NCBI GenBank assembly: GCA_029555885.1
Contig: JAKPQT010000173.1
Coordinates: 1-15,557, forward strand
DNA from: Chloroflexota bacterium
GTDB taxonomy: Bacteria > Chloroflexota > Anaerolineae > CG2-30-64-16
Direction: 5' to 3'
Length of the DNA stretch: 15,557 bases
Shown: piece by piece, positions 1 to 6,243 of the stretch
Numbering within the stretch: position 1 is the stretch's first letter
Layout: each line of letters begins with the position of its first letter
Position numbers and translations under genes: made by a program
The notes under the pieces: generated by a model
Told to the model about the DNA's origin: nothing
Seen by the model: the letters and a program-made list of their open reading frames with translations, nothing else
Database searches by the model: none

Positions 1-468
1 GAGTATGCGCGCGAGCACGGTCTGACCGGCTTCCAGGCCAACCAGATCGGCTGGAGCCTGGCGGATGCGAACACCGGCATATCGCCGGTCGCCGGGATGC
101 TCTACATGGATGCGACCACGCACGCGTACCACGAGCAGACGGGCCTGCCCGTCCTGGCGTACTCGTCCCAGGCGACGGGCTTCTTCTCCGGCAAGTACCG
201 CCGCGAGCAGATGGCCGCGCCCCCGGCATCCACCGCGGCTCGGCTGTACTTCACGCCCGAGAACTTCAACCGGCTGGACCGCGCGACCGAACTGGCACGG
301 CAGCACGGCATCACGCCCAACCAGGTCAACCTCGCCTGGCTGCTCGGTCAGCCGTTCCCCGTCTACCCCATCGTGGGCTGCCGGACGGTCGAGCAGGTCC
401 GCGATAGCTGCGCGGCCGCGCACTCCCCGCTTTCCACGGCAGAGATCAGATTCCTTGCAGCAGGGTAG
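1..468 (+). CDS. Aldo/keto reductase, C-terminal part (5' end outside window)
   Basis: The reading frame is open from the first base and ends at TAG 466-468, leaving about 155 C-terminal residues of a protein that normally has about 300. The segment LPVLAYSSQATGFFSGKY matches the late-barrel strand and loop of aldo/keto reductases. The stretch PIVGCRTVEQVRDS matches the family's C-terminal NADP(H)-binding loop, which usually reads PI-G-R---Q. The family consists of soluble (beta/alpha)8 NAD(P)H-dependent oxidoreductases acting on carbonyls or sugars. The catalytic Asp-Tyr-Lys-His residues lie upstream of the window, so activity and substrate cannot be judged. The stop is 17 nt before the next start, which suggests cotranscription. 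Family assignment is fairly sure; substrate is unknown. Confidence 0.85.
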   Translation, partial: EYAREHGLTGFQANQIGWSLADANTGISPVAGMLYMDATTHAYHEQTGLPVLAYSSQATGFFSGKYRREQMAAPPASTAARLYFTPENFNRLDRATELARQHGITPNQVNLAWLLGQPFPVYPIVGCRTVEQVRDSCAAAHSPLSTAEIRFLAAG

Positions 469-485
469 GTAAGAGAGGATGACAC

Positions 486-1247
486 ATGGAGGTCGCACGC
501 GAGCGCATACGCGCCGTGCTCACCAGCGCAGATACGCCTGAAGCCCGCCTGGCAGGGCTGCGCCGTCTCGCAGAAGAACAGGCCGCCGCCATTCTCCGCG
601 AACGCTCCGGCGTCTGCCTGATCGTTCTCATCGGTTCTGTTGCGCGCGAGCTTAGTGGCGACCGGCCGCTCGGCAGTGCAGTCTGGGAGGACACTGACCT
701 CGATATCTGGGCCTGGGAGCGCACCGAGCTGGATGCTCTGTATGCCCACTGGCAACACGAGCCTCCGCATTGGCTGTCGGGCGCGATTGCGCTCTACGAT
801 CCCGATAATCTCCTGCCTGGTCTGCTGGCTGAATGCAGTCATTGGCGTGTCCCAGAACGGCGAAAACTGGTCCGCTATCTCTGGATGCAGAACCTGGCGA
901 TCAAGCGATCCGCGCTGCTGTTTCTTGGTCAGGGCAATCTCCCCGCTGCGCTGTGGGCCGCGCGCAAGGCATTCGAGCTGGTGCTGGACATCAGGATGTT
1001 GCTCGACGGCGAGATGCCGGCAACGCCGAAATACGATTGGTACGTCCTGCCAGCAGACGCTCGCGAGCTCCTCGTCCGCCTGCACACCGTCGATAGCGGA
1101 GATGCCGGGGCGGTTGACCGCGTGGTTCATGAGGCCGATGACATGCACTGGCGGCTCAAGCACGAAATCGAAGCGTTCATCGGGTCGCAGGACATCTTCG
1201 CGGCGCCCTGGGACGCGGTCCGGTTCCCAATCATCCGTTGGCTGTAA
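486..1247 (+). CDS. Nucleotidyltransferase-fold protein (253 aa)
   Basis: The fold is indicated by GSVARE at residues 50-55 followed by DTDLDIW at 69-75, which reproduces the GS-x(n)-D-x-D metal and nucleotide site of the polymerase-beta-like nucleotidyltransferase superfamily (D71 and D73 as metal ligands). The spacing between the two motifs is slightly long for a minimal MNT domain. Residues about 125-250 are helical with many Trp and Leu residues, like the C-terminal helical half of kanamycin nucleotidyltransferase-like and DUF4037-type proteins. ATG 486 is preceded by a purine-rich GAGAGGA at about 8 nt. There is no signal peptide or membrane segment. It probably transfers an NMP to a small molecule or protein, but the substrate cannot be told from sequence. 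It sits between an aldo/keto reductase and an ADP-ribosylglycohydrolase-like gene, and its base composition looks less GC-rich than theirs. It could instead be a degenerate, non-catalytic relative. Confidence 0.72.
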   Translation: MEVARERIRAVLTSADTPEARLAGLRRLAEEQAAAILRERSGVCLIVLIGSVARELSGDRPLGSAVWEDTDLDIWAWERTELDALYAHWQHEPPHWLSGAIALYDPDNLLPGLLAECSHWRVPERRKLVRYLWMQNLAIKRSALLFLGQGNLPAALWAARKAFELVLDIRMLLDGEMPATPKYDWYVLPADARELLVRLHTVDSGDAGAVDRVVHEADDMHWRLKHEIEAFIGSQDIFAAPWDAVRFPIIRWL

Positions 1248-1286
1248 GGGCTGTTGAGTGGCCCAGAATATAGAAAGGCATGGATT

Positions 1287-3164
1287 ATGCAACTCTCATA
1301 CGAACGCTACCTGGACCAGGTGCTCGGCGGCTGGATCGGCAAGTCCATGGGCGGCGCGATCGGCGCGCGCTTCGAGGGCTACAAGGGCTGGATCGAGATT
1401 GCCGCTTCCGAGATGTTCCCCGACAAGATGCCGCCGAACGATGACCTCGACCTGCAGGTGCTCTGGCTCAAGGTATTGGAGGAGAAGGGCGCCGCGCTGA
1501 CCGCAGACGACCTCGCCGCAGCGTGGCTGGAAGGGTGCTGGTACCCGTTCAACGAGTACGGCATCTTCCGCCGCAACTGGCAGCTCGGCATCCACCCACC
1601 CATGTCCGGCCGCTACGGCAACCAGTTCTGGGAAACCGGGGAGGGCTGCCCCATCCGGTCGGAGGTGTGGGGCTACGTCTTCCCGGGCGCGCCGGACCTA
1701 GCCGCGCAGTACGCCACCTACGACGGCACGCTCGACCACACCGAGCAGTCCGTCGGCGCGGAGCGGATGCTGGCCGCGATGGCCTCGATGGCCTTCTTCG
1801 TGCCCGACGTCCGCCGCCTCACCAGCATGTTCATCCACTACCTGCCTGCAGGCACGCCCATCGAGCGGCTGACGCGCGCTGCGTTCCAGTGTTATGACGA
1901 GGGCGTGAGCCTGCGCGACGCGCGCGACCGGCTGATGGCGCTGGCCGGCCACCCGGAGGCGTGCGACTCGCAGATCAACATCCCGTTCACCTTCCTGGGG
2001 CTGCTCTACGGCGGCAACGACCTGGAGAAGGTCATGCTGTCCGCGCTGGCGTGCGGCTATGACACGGACTGCACGCTGGCCTCCGCGGCCGCGTTCGTCG
2101 GGCAGATTCTCGGCGCGAGCCGCATCCCGGAGAGCCTGAAGGCGCCCATCGGCGACGAACTGGTCATGGGCATCCAGTACCGGCGGCCAGAAATGACGCT
2201 GACTGCGCTGGCGCGCGACACTGTACGCATGGGCGTGCTGCTGGCGCGTGACCTCGCAACCGGCATCACCATCGAGGGCGCGCCTGAGCTGGCCCCGCTC
2301 CCCGCGACCGCACAGGCCCCCGCGACCCGGCTCCGTGTGGAGTACGCGGGGCTGCCCGCAGCCGCGCCGGGCGCGACCATCCAGGTCGCCGTCCACATCG
2401 AAGGCGTTGCGCCGGAGGCCGGCACGCTGACCGTTGAGGGCCCGGTCGGCTGGACGGTCGTGCCCGCAACCGCGCCCGTCTCGCCGGTGCAGCGCGTCGT
2501 GCCGCTCACGCTCCACGCGCCCCTCGCGCCGGAGACCTGGCCGATGCGCAATCTGTTCACCGCACGGCTCTCCACCGGCGAAAGCCATCAATTCGGCGTC
2601 GCGGGCACAGGATTGTACAAGCTGCTCGGCATCTATTATGATGCGCTGCCGGACGAGAACGACCCGGTCCAGCAGGCACGGCGCTTCAACCAGCACTACG
2701 TCTCGCTGGAGAAGGAGTATATCCCGGAGCCCGAACCGGACGTGACTGCGCTGTACGATGCCTGGTCCCGCAAGCTGGGCCGCCCCGCGCTGATCCCGTC
2801 CTACGAGAACGAGATCGACCTCGCCCGGCTCATCGGGCTGCGCGGGCCGTACTGCGCGTATGTCTACCGAGAGGTCGTCTGCCCGGACGAGCGCCCCGGC
2901 TACCTCGTCATCGGCAACAACGAGTCCTTCCGCGTCTACCTGAACGGCGAACTGGCCGGCGAGCGCGACGAGAGCGTCTGGTGGACGCCGTTCAACAACG
3001 TCTTCCCGGTCACGCTCCGGCAAGGGGTCAACCGGCTGCTGGTCAAGCTGGTCAAGCGCGGCGAGGACATGCACTTCACCCTCGCCTTCCGCCATCAGAC
3101 CGGCCAGTGGGGCCACCACCACCAGGTCGAAGACTGGATGGTCGACCTGAGCGATAGGATGTAA
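1287..3164 (+). CDS. ADP-ribosylglycohydrolase family protein with C-terminal beta region (625 aa)
   Basis: Residues about 10-300 form an ADP-ribosyl_GH (DraG/ARH-like) domain. GGWIGKSMGGAIGARFEG (14-31) is the N-terminal glycine-rich helix. NDDLDLQ (51-57) replaces the first metal motif, usually TDDT. CGYDTDCTLASAAAFVGQI (256-274) matches the second motif, usually GGDTDT, with D259 and D261 as probable Mg ligands. This domain hydrolyses ADP-ribose from proteins or small molecules in well-studied relatives, but this subfamily's substrate is not known to me. Residues about 320-450 look like beta-sandwich. Residues about 500-625 contain YLVIGNNESFRVYLNGELA and GVNRLLVKLVK, resembling galactose-binding-like domains of glycosidases. 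An in-frame TTG at 1254 exists, but ATG 1287 has GAAAGG 8 nt upstream and begins the family's usual N-terminus. There is no signal peptide. The stop is 1 nt before the UroD-like gene, so the two are very likely cotranslated. Confidence 0.82.
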   Translation: MQLSYERYLDQVLGGWIGKSMGGAIGARFEGYKGWIEIAASEMFPDKMPPNDDLDLQVLWLKVLEEKGAALTADDLAAAWLEGCWYPFNEYGIFRRNWQLGIHPPMSGRYGNQFWETGEGCPIRSEVWGYVFPGAPDLAAQYATYDGTLDHTEQSVGAERMLAAMASMAFFVPDVRRLTSMFIHYLPAGTPIERLTRAAFQCYDEGVSLRDARDRLMALAGHPEACDSQINIPFTFLGLLYGGNDLEKVMLSALACGYDTDCTLASAAAFVGQILGASRIPESLKAPIGDELVMGIQYRRPEMTLTALARDTVRMGVLLARDLATGITIEGAPELAPLPATAQAPATRLRVEYAGLPAAAPGATIQVAVHIEGVAPEAGTLTVEGPVGWTVVPATAPVSPVQRVVPLTLHAPLAPETWPMRNLFTARLSTGESHQFGVAGTGLYKLLGIYYDALPDENDPVQQARRFNQHYVSLEKEYIPEPEPDVTALYDAWSRKLGRPALIPSYENEIDLARLIGLRGPYCAYVYREVVCPDERPGYLVIGNNESFRVYLNGELAGERDESVWWTPFNNVFPVTLRQGVNRLLVKLVKRGEDMHFTLAFRHQTGQWGHHHQVEDWMVDLSDRM

Positions 3165-3165
3165 C

Positions 3166-4284
3166 ATGAACGCACTCGAACGATTCCTCGCCGTCATGGA
3201 ATACCAGCCCGTGGACCAGGTCCCGAACTGGGAGTTGGGCGTCTGGCCGCAGACCGTTGACCGCTGGGATGAGGAGGACCCAGCCACCCGCCGCCTGCAC
3301 TACAACTGGTTCCCCGGCGAAGCCAGCCTGGGCATGGACCCGAAGGAGTTCATCTACTTCAGCCCCGCGATGATCCCGGCGTTCGAGGAGGAGACGCTGG
3401 AGGAGGACGAGCGCACCGTCACCTTCCGCGACTCGTACGGCCGCATCCGCAAGGCGCTCAAGGAGGGCACCGCGCGCGGGGTTCGCATGTCGATGGACAC
3501 CTACATCAGCTTCCCCGTGACCGATATGGCGAGCTGGCGCGAGATCAAGAAGCAGTACGACCTGAGCCCGCGGCGCTACGAGCCGAACTGGGAGATCACG
3601 CGCGTGGCCGGCTGGCAGGCGCGGCAGCATCCGCTCATCTTCGGGCCGAACTGCACGACGCTCGGCTTCTACTGGCACGCGCGCGACCTGATGGGCACCG
3701 AGGGGCTGTCGTACGCGCTCTTCGACCAGCCGGAGCTGGTGCACGACATCATGGAGTTCCACGCCGACTTCCTCATCGAGGCCGCGCGGCCCGTGCTGGA
3801 GAAGACGACGGTCGAATACGTCTGCCTGAACGAGGACCTGTCGATGAAGAACGGTCCGCTCATCGGCCCGCGGCAGTACAAGACGTTCATCTACCCCCGG
3901 CTCAAGCGCGTGGTGGAGTTCTACAAGTCGCACGGCTGCCGCTACTTTGCCATCGACACGGACGGCAACCCGGAGGCGGTCGTGCCGATGTTCATGGACG
4001 CGGGCGTGGACATCCTCTGGCCGCTGGAGCGCGCGTCGGACCAGGACCCGGTGCGCCTGCGCAAGAAGTTCGGCAAGAGCCTGCGGCTGTGGGGCGGGGT
4101 GGACAAGCGCGTGCTGGCCGAGGGCCCTGACGCGATCGACACACACCTCCGCGCGCTGCGCCCGCTGGTCGAGGAGGGCGGCTACATCCCCACGGTGGAC
4201 CACACCGTCCCGCCGGACGTCAGCTGGCCCAACTTCCAGCACTACATGGCGAGCAAGGCGAAGCTGCTGCGAGGAGAGTTGTAG
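3166..4284 (+). CDS. Uroporphyrinogen decarboxylase (URO-D) superfamily protein, non-heme type (372 aa)
   Basis: Length and layout match the URO-D/MtaA TIM-barrel superfamily. Residues 1-27 read as the usual N-terminal helix (ERFLAVMEYQPVDQVPNWE). HARDLMG is at 171-177, DTDGN at 264-268, LRLWGGVDKRVLAEGPDAI at 307-324 (a well-kept family block), and GGYIPTVDHTVPPDVSWPNF at 338-357 is the C-terminal block with H346. True HemE has an RQAGRY-type substrate motif near the N-terminus, absent here. Corrinoid methyltransferases of the MtaA/MtbA type carry a His-x-Cys zinc site and a later Cys; here the corresponding place reads DTD and the later Cys is missing. It is therefore probably neither heme decarboxylase nor a zinc thiol methyltransferase, and its reaction is unknown. 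The ATG follows the previous stop by 1 nt with AGGA as ribosome site. Pairing with an ADP-ribosylglycohydrolase-like gene suggests a shared metabolic task. Confidence 0.85.
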   Translation: MNALERFLAVMEYQPVDQVPNWELGVWPQTVDRWDEEDPATRRLHYNWFPGEASLGMDPKEFIYFSPAMIPAFEEETLEEDERTVTFRDSYGRIRKALKEGTARGVRMSMDTYISFPVTDMASWREIKKQYDLSPRRYEPNWEITRVAGWQARQHPLIFGPNCTTLGFYWHARDLMGTEGLSYALFDQPELVHDIMEFHADFLIEAARPVLEKTTVEYVCLNEDLSMKNGPLIGPRQYKTFIYPRLKRVVEFYKSHGCRYFAIDTDGNPEAVVPMFMDAGVDILWPLERASDQDPVRLRKKFGKSLRLWGGVDKRVLAEGPDAIDTHLRALRPLVEEGGYIPTVDHTVPPDVSWPNFQHYMASKAKLLRGEL

Positions 4285-4306
4285 CCACTAGATGGATGTC
4301 TGGTGG
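4285..4306 (+). terminator. Possible weak stem-loop after the UroD-like gene
   Basis: Directly after the stop codon, CCACTAGA (4285-4292) can pair with TCTGGTGG (4299-4306) across a 6-nt loop, giving 8 pairs including one G-U. No T-run follows, so it is at best a weak or processing-type terminator. Confidence 0.3.
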
Positions 4307-4325
4307 GTCATACCTGAAGTATGAC
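4307..4325. promoter_or_regulatory. Perfect inverted repeat abutting the TA promoter
   Basis: GTCATAC (4307-4313) and GTATGAC (4319-4325) form a perfect 7-bp inverted repeat around a 5-bp spacer, ending exactly where the -35 box begins. A second palindrome, AGAGTGACTCT (4331-4341), lies in the promoter spacer. Either could be the site where the RHH antitoxin, alone or with toxin, represses its own operon, as is usual for type II toxin-antitoxin systems. The 4307-4325 repeat could instead be part of an RNA hairpin ending the upstream transcript. Confidence 0.5.
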
Positions 4326-4354
4326 TTGACAGAGTGACTCTCGGGGTGTATGAT
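4326..4354 (+). promoter_or_regulatory. Near-consensus sigma-70-type promoter of the toxin-antitoxin operon
   Basis: TTGACA at 4326-4331, a 17-bp spacer, and TATGAT at 4349-4354. The predicted transcription start is about 4361. The ATG at 4350 lies inside the -10 box, so it cannot be the translation start for transcripts from this promoter; ATG 4383 is. Confidence 0.8.
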
Positions 4355-4382
4355 TCGGACATCTCAGACATCGAGGTGTAGA

Positions 4383-4661
4383 ATGACCCTTGAAACACGG
4401 AAAGTCACGATTTCGCTCCCCGCCTCTTTGCTGAAATATGCAGACCGACGGGCGACCCAAATGGGTACCAGCCGCAGCGAGGTAATCAGTCTTGTACTGG
4501 CGGAGGCGTTGGCGCGGGAGAGAGACGCTCTTGCTGCAGAAGGGTATCGATTTTATGGGCAGGAAGCACAGGAGTTCGCAGAGGCAAGCGCCCGTGCCTT
4601 CGCCGAAGTCCTTGCGGCTTCGGAAGATATAGGGACGGAGAACGATGGTGAAACGTGGTGA
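4383..4661 (+). CDS. Ribbon-helix-helix (CopG/MazE-like) antitoxin (92 aa)
   Basis: Residues 6-13 (RKVTISLP) are the DNA-contacting beta strand. Residues 14-27 and 30-44 (TSRSEVISLVLAEAL) are the two helices of a MetJ/Arc ribbon-helix-helix domain, which dimerises and binds palindromic operators. Residues about 45-92 are an acidic, Ala/Glu-rich tail of the kind that wraps round and inhibits a MazF toxin. The start is ATG 4383: GAGGTG lies 4 nt upstream and the promoter excludes the in-frame ATG at 4350. The last 17 nt overlap mazF, a common sign of translational coupling of antitoxin before toxin. Autorepression through the palindromes at 4307-4341 is likely. Base composition is visibly less GC-rich than the flanking genes, in keeping with transfer. 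Confidence 0.87.
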   Translation: MTLETRKVTISLPASLLKYADRRATQMGTSRSEVISLVLAEALARERDALAAEGYRFYGQEAQEFAEASARAFAEVLAASEDIGTENDGETW

Positions 4662-5019
4662 GATTTACTGGGTAGATTTCGAGCCGGTGAAGGGCAGCGA
4701 GCAGGGAGGATTACGCCCTGCGCTGGTCGTCCAGAATAACACTGGAAACCGGCACAGTCCTACTACCGTCGTCGTGGCCATCACCCGAACGCTACCCCCG
4801 AAGCCCTACCCATTCATGGTCGTTGTTGAGCCGGAGGAAAGCGGTCTGCCTGTTGGGAGTGCCATTAACTGCGCTCAAATCGCAACAATCCAACAGAGAG
4901 GGCCGGACAGCCGGCTCCGGCCAGCCCGTGGAGAGAGCGAGGTCAGACCCATCGGGAAACTCAGCGTTGAAAAGATGGCTTCGGTAGATGACGCGCTCCG
5001 ATTCAATCTCGGGTTATGA
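4645..5019 (+). CDS. mazF: MazF/PemK-type mRNA endoribonuclease toxin (124 aa)
   Basis: The N-terminus VKRGEIYWVDFEPVKGSEQG followed by GLRPALVVQN (22-31) is the canonical PemK/MazF barrel start. NRHSPT lies at 35-40 and VVAITRT at 43-49. R24 and T47 align with the catalytic Arg25 and Thr48 of Bacillus subtilis MazF, so it should be an active ribosome-independent RNase that cuts single-stranded mRNA at a short motif I cannot predict. INCAQIATIQQ (74-84) and RPIGKLSVEKM (101-111) are the closing strand and C-terminal helix; length is normal. ATG 4645 has GGAG 4 nt upstream and overlaps the antitoxin by 17 nt. A DNA-gyrase-inhibiting CcdB-like role shares this fold but the motifs are clearly MazF. 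Confidence 0.93.
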   Translation: MVKRGEIYWVDFEPVKGSEQGGLRPALVVQNNTGNRHSPTTVVVAITRTLPPKPYPFMVVVEPEESGLPVGSAINCAQIATIQQRGPDSRLRPARGESEVRPIGKLSVEKMASVDDALRFNLGL

Positions 5020-5065
5020 TGGATGCCGGACGAACGACACTGATATAGGTAAAAGCGAAGTGGTG

Positions 5066-5194
5066 ATGGCCAAGATACCCAAGTTTGACTCAGAGCGCGA
5101 AGAGGCGCAGCTTCGGGAGACTCACGATTCGACTCAATTTTTAGGCGAGACCGAGCCGGTTGATATGGAGCGACTCAATCAGGAACAGCCGTGA
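5066..5194 (+). CDS. Truncated CopG-type antitoxin (N-terminal 42 aa only)
   Basis: The product begins MAKIPKFDSEREEAQL and continues RETHDSTQFLGETEPV. This matches the conserved N-terminus of the CopG_antitoxin family (Pfam PF12441, as I recall it: KIPKF-x-E-E-E-A...W-THD-T-x-x-D-T). Complete members run to about 80-95 residues and end with a ribbon-helix-helix DNA-binding domain. Here the frame stops at TGA 5192 just after the N-terminal part, so the DNA-binding half is missing, and I see no continuation in another frame because the methyltransferase begins at 5191. ATG 5066 is the family start, although the frame is open back to 4988 and GTGs lie at 5060 and 5063. No BrnT- or HicA-like toxin partner is nearby. 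It is probably a decayed antitoxin, or a mini-protein that keeps only the toxin-binding region. Confidence 0.62.
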   Translation: MAKIPKFDSEREEAQLRETHDSTQFLGETEPVDMERLNQEQP

Positions 5195-5994
5195 GTAATC
5201 AGATGGACGAAATCGCACGCTATAACTACCGCCGCTGGCAGGCGCTGGCGAAGGCCAACGCCGTCTTCACGCGGCCGCTGCTCGACCTCACCCCTGCGGA
5301 CGCACGCGAGATCGTGGACCCCTACGGCGACCTGGGCGACGTGGCAGGCCGCCCGGTGCTGTGCCTGGCATCCGGCGGCGGGCAGCAGTCCGTCGCGTTC
5401 GCGCTGCTTGGCGCGCAGGTCACGGTCGTGGACCTTTCCACCGCGCAGCTCGACCGGGATCGCGAGGCCGCCGCGCACTACGGGCTCACGCTTACCGCCA
5501 TTGAGGGCGACATGCGCGACCTATCCGCATTGGACCCAGCGAACTTTGACGTGGTCTATCAACCTTACTCGCTGAACTTCGTGCCGGACGCACGGGAGGT
5601 CTTCCGCCAGGTGGCGCGCGTGCTGCGGCCCGGCGGCGCATACTACTTCAACTGCGCCAACCCCTTCACCCTCGGCCTGCAGGCGGCCGACTGGGATGGC
5701 TGGGGCTATCCTCTGCGCTACCCCTATGTCGAGGGCGGCGCGATCACCTCGCAAGATGCGCCGTGGATCTTTCGCGGAGAGGCGCAGGCCGAGCCAATTG
5801 CCGGGCCGCGCGAATATCGCCACGCGCTCAGCACACTGATCAATGGCCTCATTGCTGCCGGGTTCACCCTCACCCGCCTGGAAGAAGAACATCTCGGTAC
5901 GCCCGATCCCCACGCCGAGCCGGGCACGACCGAGCATTTCACCGCCGTCGCGCCGCCGTGGCTGCGCTTCTGGGCCAGGCTCCAGCCCGCCTGA
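5191..5994 (+). CDS. Class I SAM-dependent methyltransferase (267 aa)
   Basis: A Rossmann-fold methyltransferase of the Methyltransf_11/25 type. Motif I is VLCLASGGGQQS at 56-67. The acidic end of strand beta-2 is D81 (VTVVDLS), which should hold the SAM ribose. The adenine motif is GDMRD at 106-110. Motif III is LRPGGAYYFNC at 145-155. The C-terminal 100 residues (rich in Trp, Pro and Glu, including the segment 160-200) form a lid that should set the substrate, which cannot be inferred. GTG 5191 has AGGA 6 nt upstream and overlaps the preceding stop (GTGA); ATG 5203 is a possible alternative start five codons in. The coupling to a broken antitoxin gene suggests the toxin-antitoxin island inserted just upstream. 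The gene ends 25 nt before a repeat element. There is no membrane segment; it is a cytoplasmic enzyme. Confidence 0.87.
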   Translation: MSNQMDEIARYNYRRWQALAKANAVFTRPLLDLTPADAREIVDPYGDLGDVAGRPVLCLASGGGQQSVAFALLGAQVTVVDLSTAQLDRDREAAAHYGLTLTAIEGDMRDLSALDPANFDVVYQPYSLNFVPDAREVFRQVARVLRPGGAYYFNCANPFTLGLQAADWDGWGYPLRYPYVEGGAITSQDAPWIFRGEAQAEPIAGPREYRHALSTLINGLIAAGFTLTRLEEEHLGTPDPHAEPGTTEHFTAVAPPWLRFWARLQPA

Positions 5995-6019
5995 TCCGAA
6001 CGATTGCCCTTGAGCGATC

Positions 6020-6136
6020 GCGGCCATCGCGAATAACCGAATCGGATCGCGAATACGCGAATCGGTCCACCGCGGCGTGCCGCATTCGCTTATCCGTAGC
6101 GCGCCGTAGGCGCATTTGCTGATTCGCGATGGCCGC
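6020..6136. repeat. Dispersed palindromic element, copy A (117 bp)
   Basis: The ends are perfect 15-bp inverted repeats: GCGGCCATCGCGAAT at 6020-6034 and its reverse complement at 6122-6136. A second, inner pair (CGCGAATACGCGAAT at 6048-6062 against ATTCGCTTATCCG at 6084-6096, about 11 of 13) makes the element doubly nested. It starts 25 nt after the methyltransferase stop, codes for nothing, and has the same orientation as copies B and C. Positions 6137-6195, between the element and the next promoter, hold nothing I recognise. Confidence 0.88.
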
Positions 6137-6195
6137 ACCCCGCATGTAACTCGTCGCTCCCGCCGCCAATCCAGCACCCCCAAGTCTACAAACGA

Positions 6196-6223
6196 TTGAC
6201 ATGCCCTGAAATTGTGCTATAAT
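6196..6223 (+). promoter_or_regulatory. Consensus promoter of the CHAT protease gene
   Basis: TTGACA at 6196-6201, a 16-bp spacer, TATAAT at 6218-6223. Both boxes match the sigma-70 consensus perfectly in an otherwise GC-rich region. The start of transcription should be near 6230, which rules out the in-frame TTG at 6223 as a start codon. Confidence 0.85.
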
Positions 6224-6243
6224 TGTTTCGAGAGTGCGAAGGG

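Noticed and set aside
1254..1286. TTG start for the ADP-ribosylglycohydrolase-like gene
   Set aside because: It has no ribosome site, whereas ATG 1287 has GAAAGG at a good distance and matches the family's N-terminus.
1698..3287. Long minus-strand open frame (529 codons)
   Set aside because: It lies antisense to two well-supported genes. Its translation is Arg/Val/Gln/Ala-rich with no recognisable motif, the usual shadow of GC-rich coding DNA.
3076..4242. Minus-strand open frame of 388 codons
   Set aside because: It is a shadow of the UroD-like gene with low-complexity Arg/Leu/His composition and no family features.
3166..4284. Naming the UroD-like gene hemE
   Set aside because: The HemE substrate-binding N-terminal motif is absent and no other heme gene is nearby.
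6020..6136. The repeats as a CRISPR array or tRNA-like genes
   Set aside because: Copies are kilobases apart with no spacer pattern, and the nested arms do not give a tRNA cloverleaf or acceptor end.
6223..6243. TTG start for the CHAT gene
   Set aside because: It overlaps the TATAAT box, so it is not in the transcript from that promoter.
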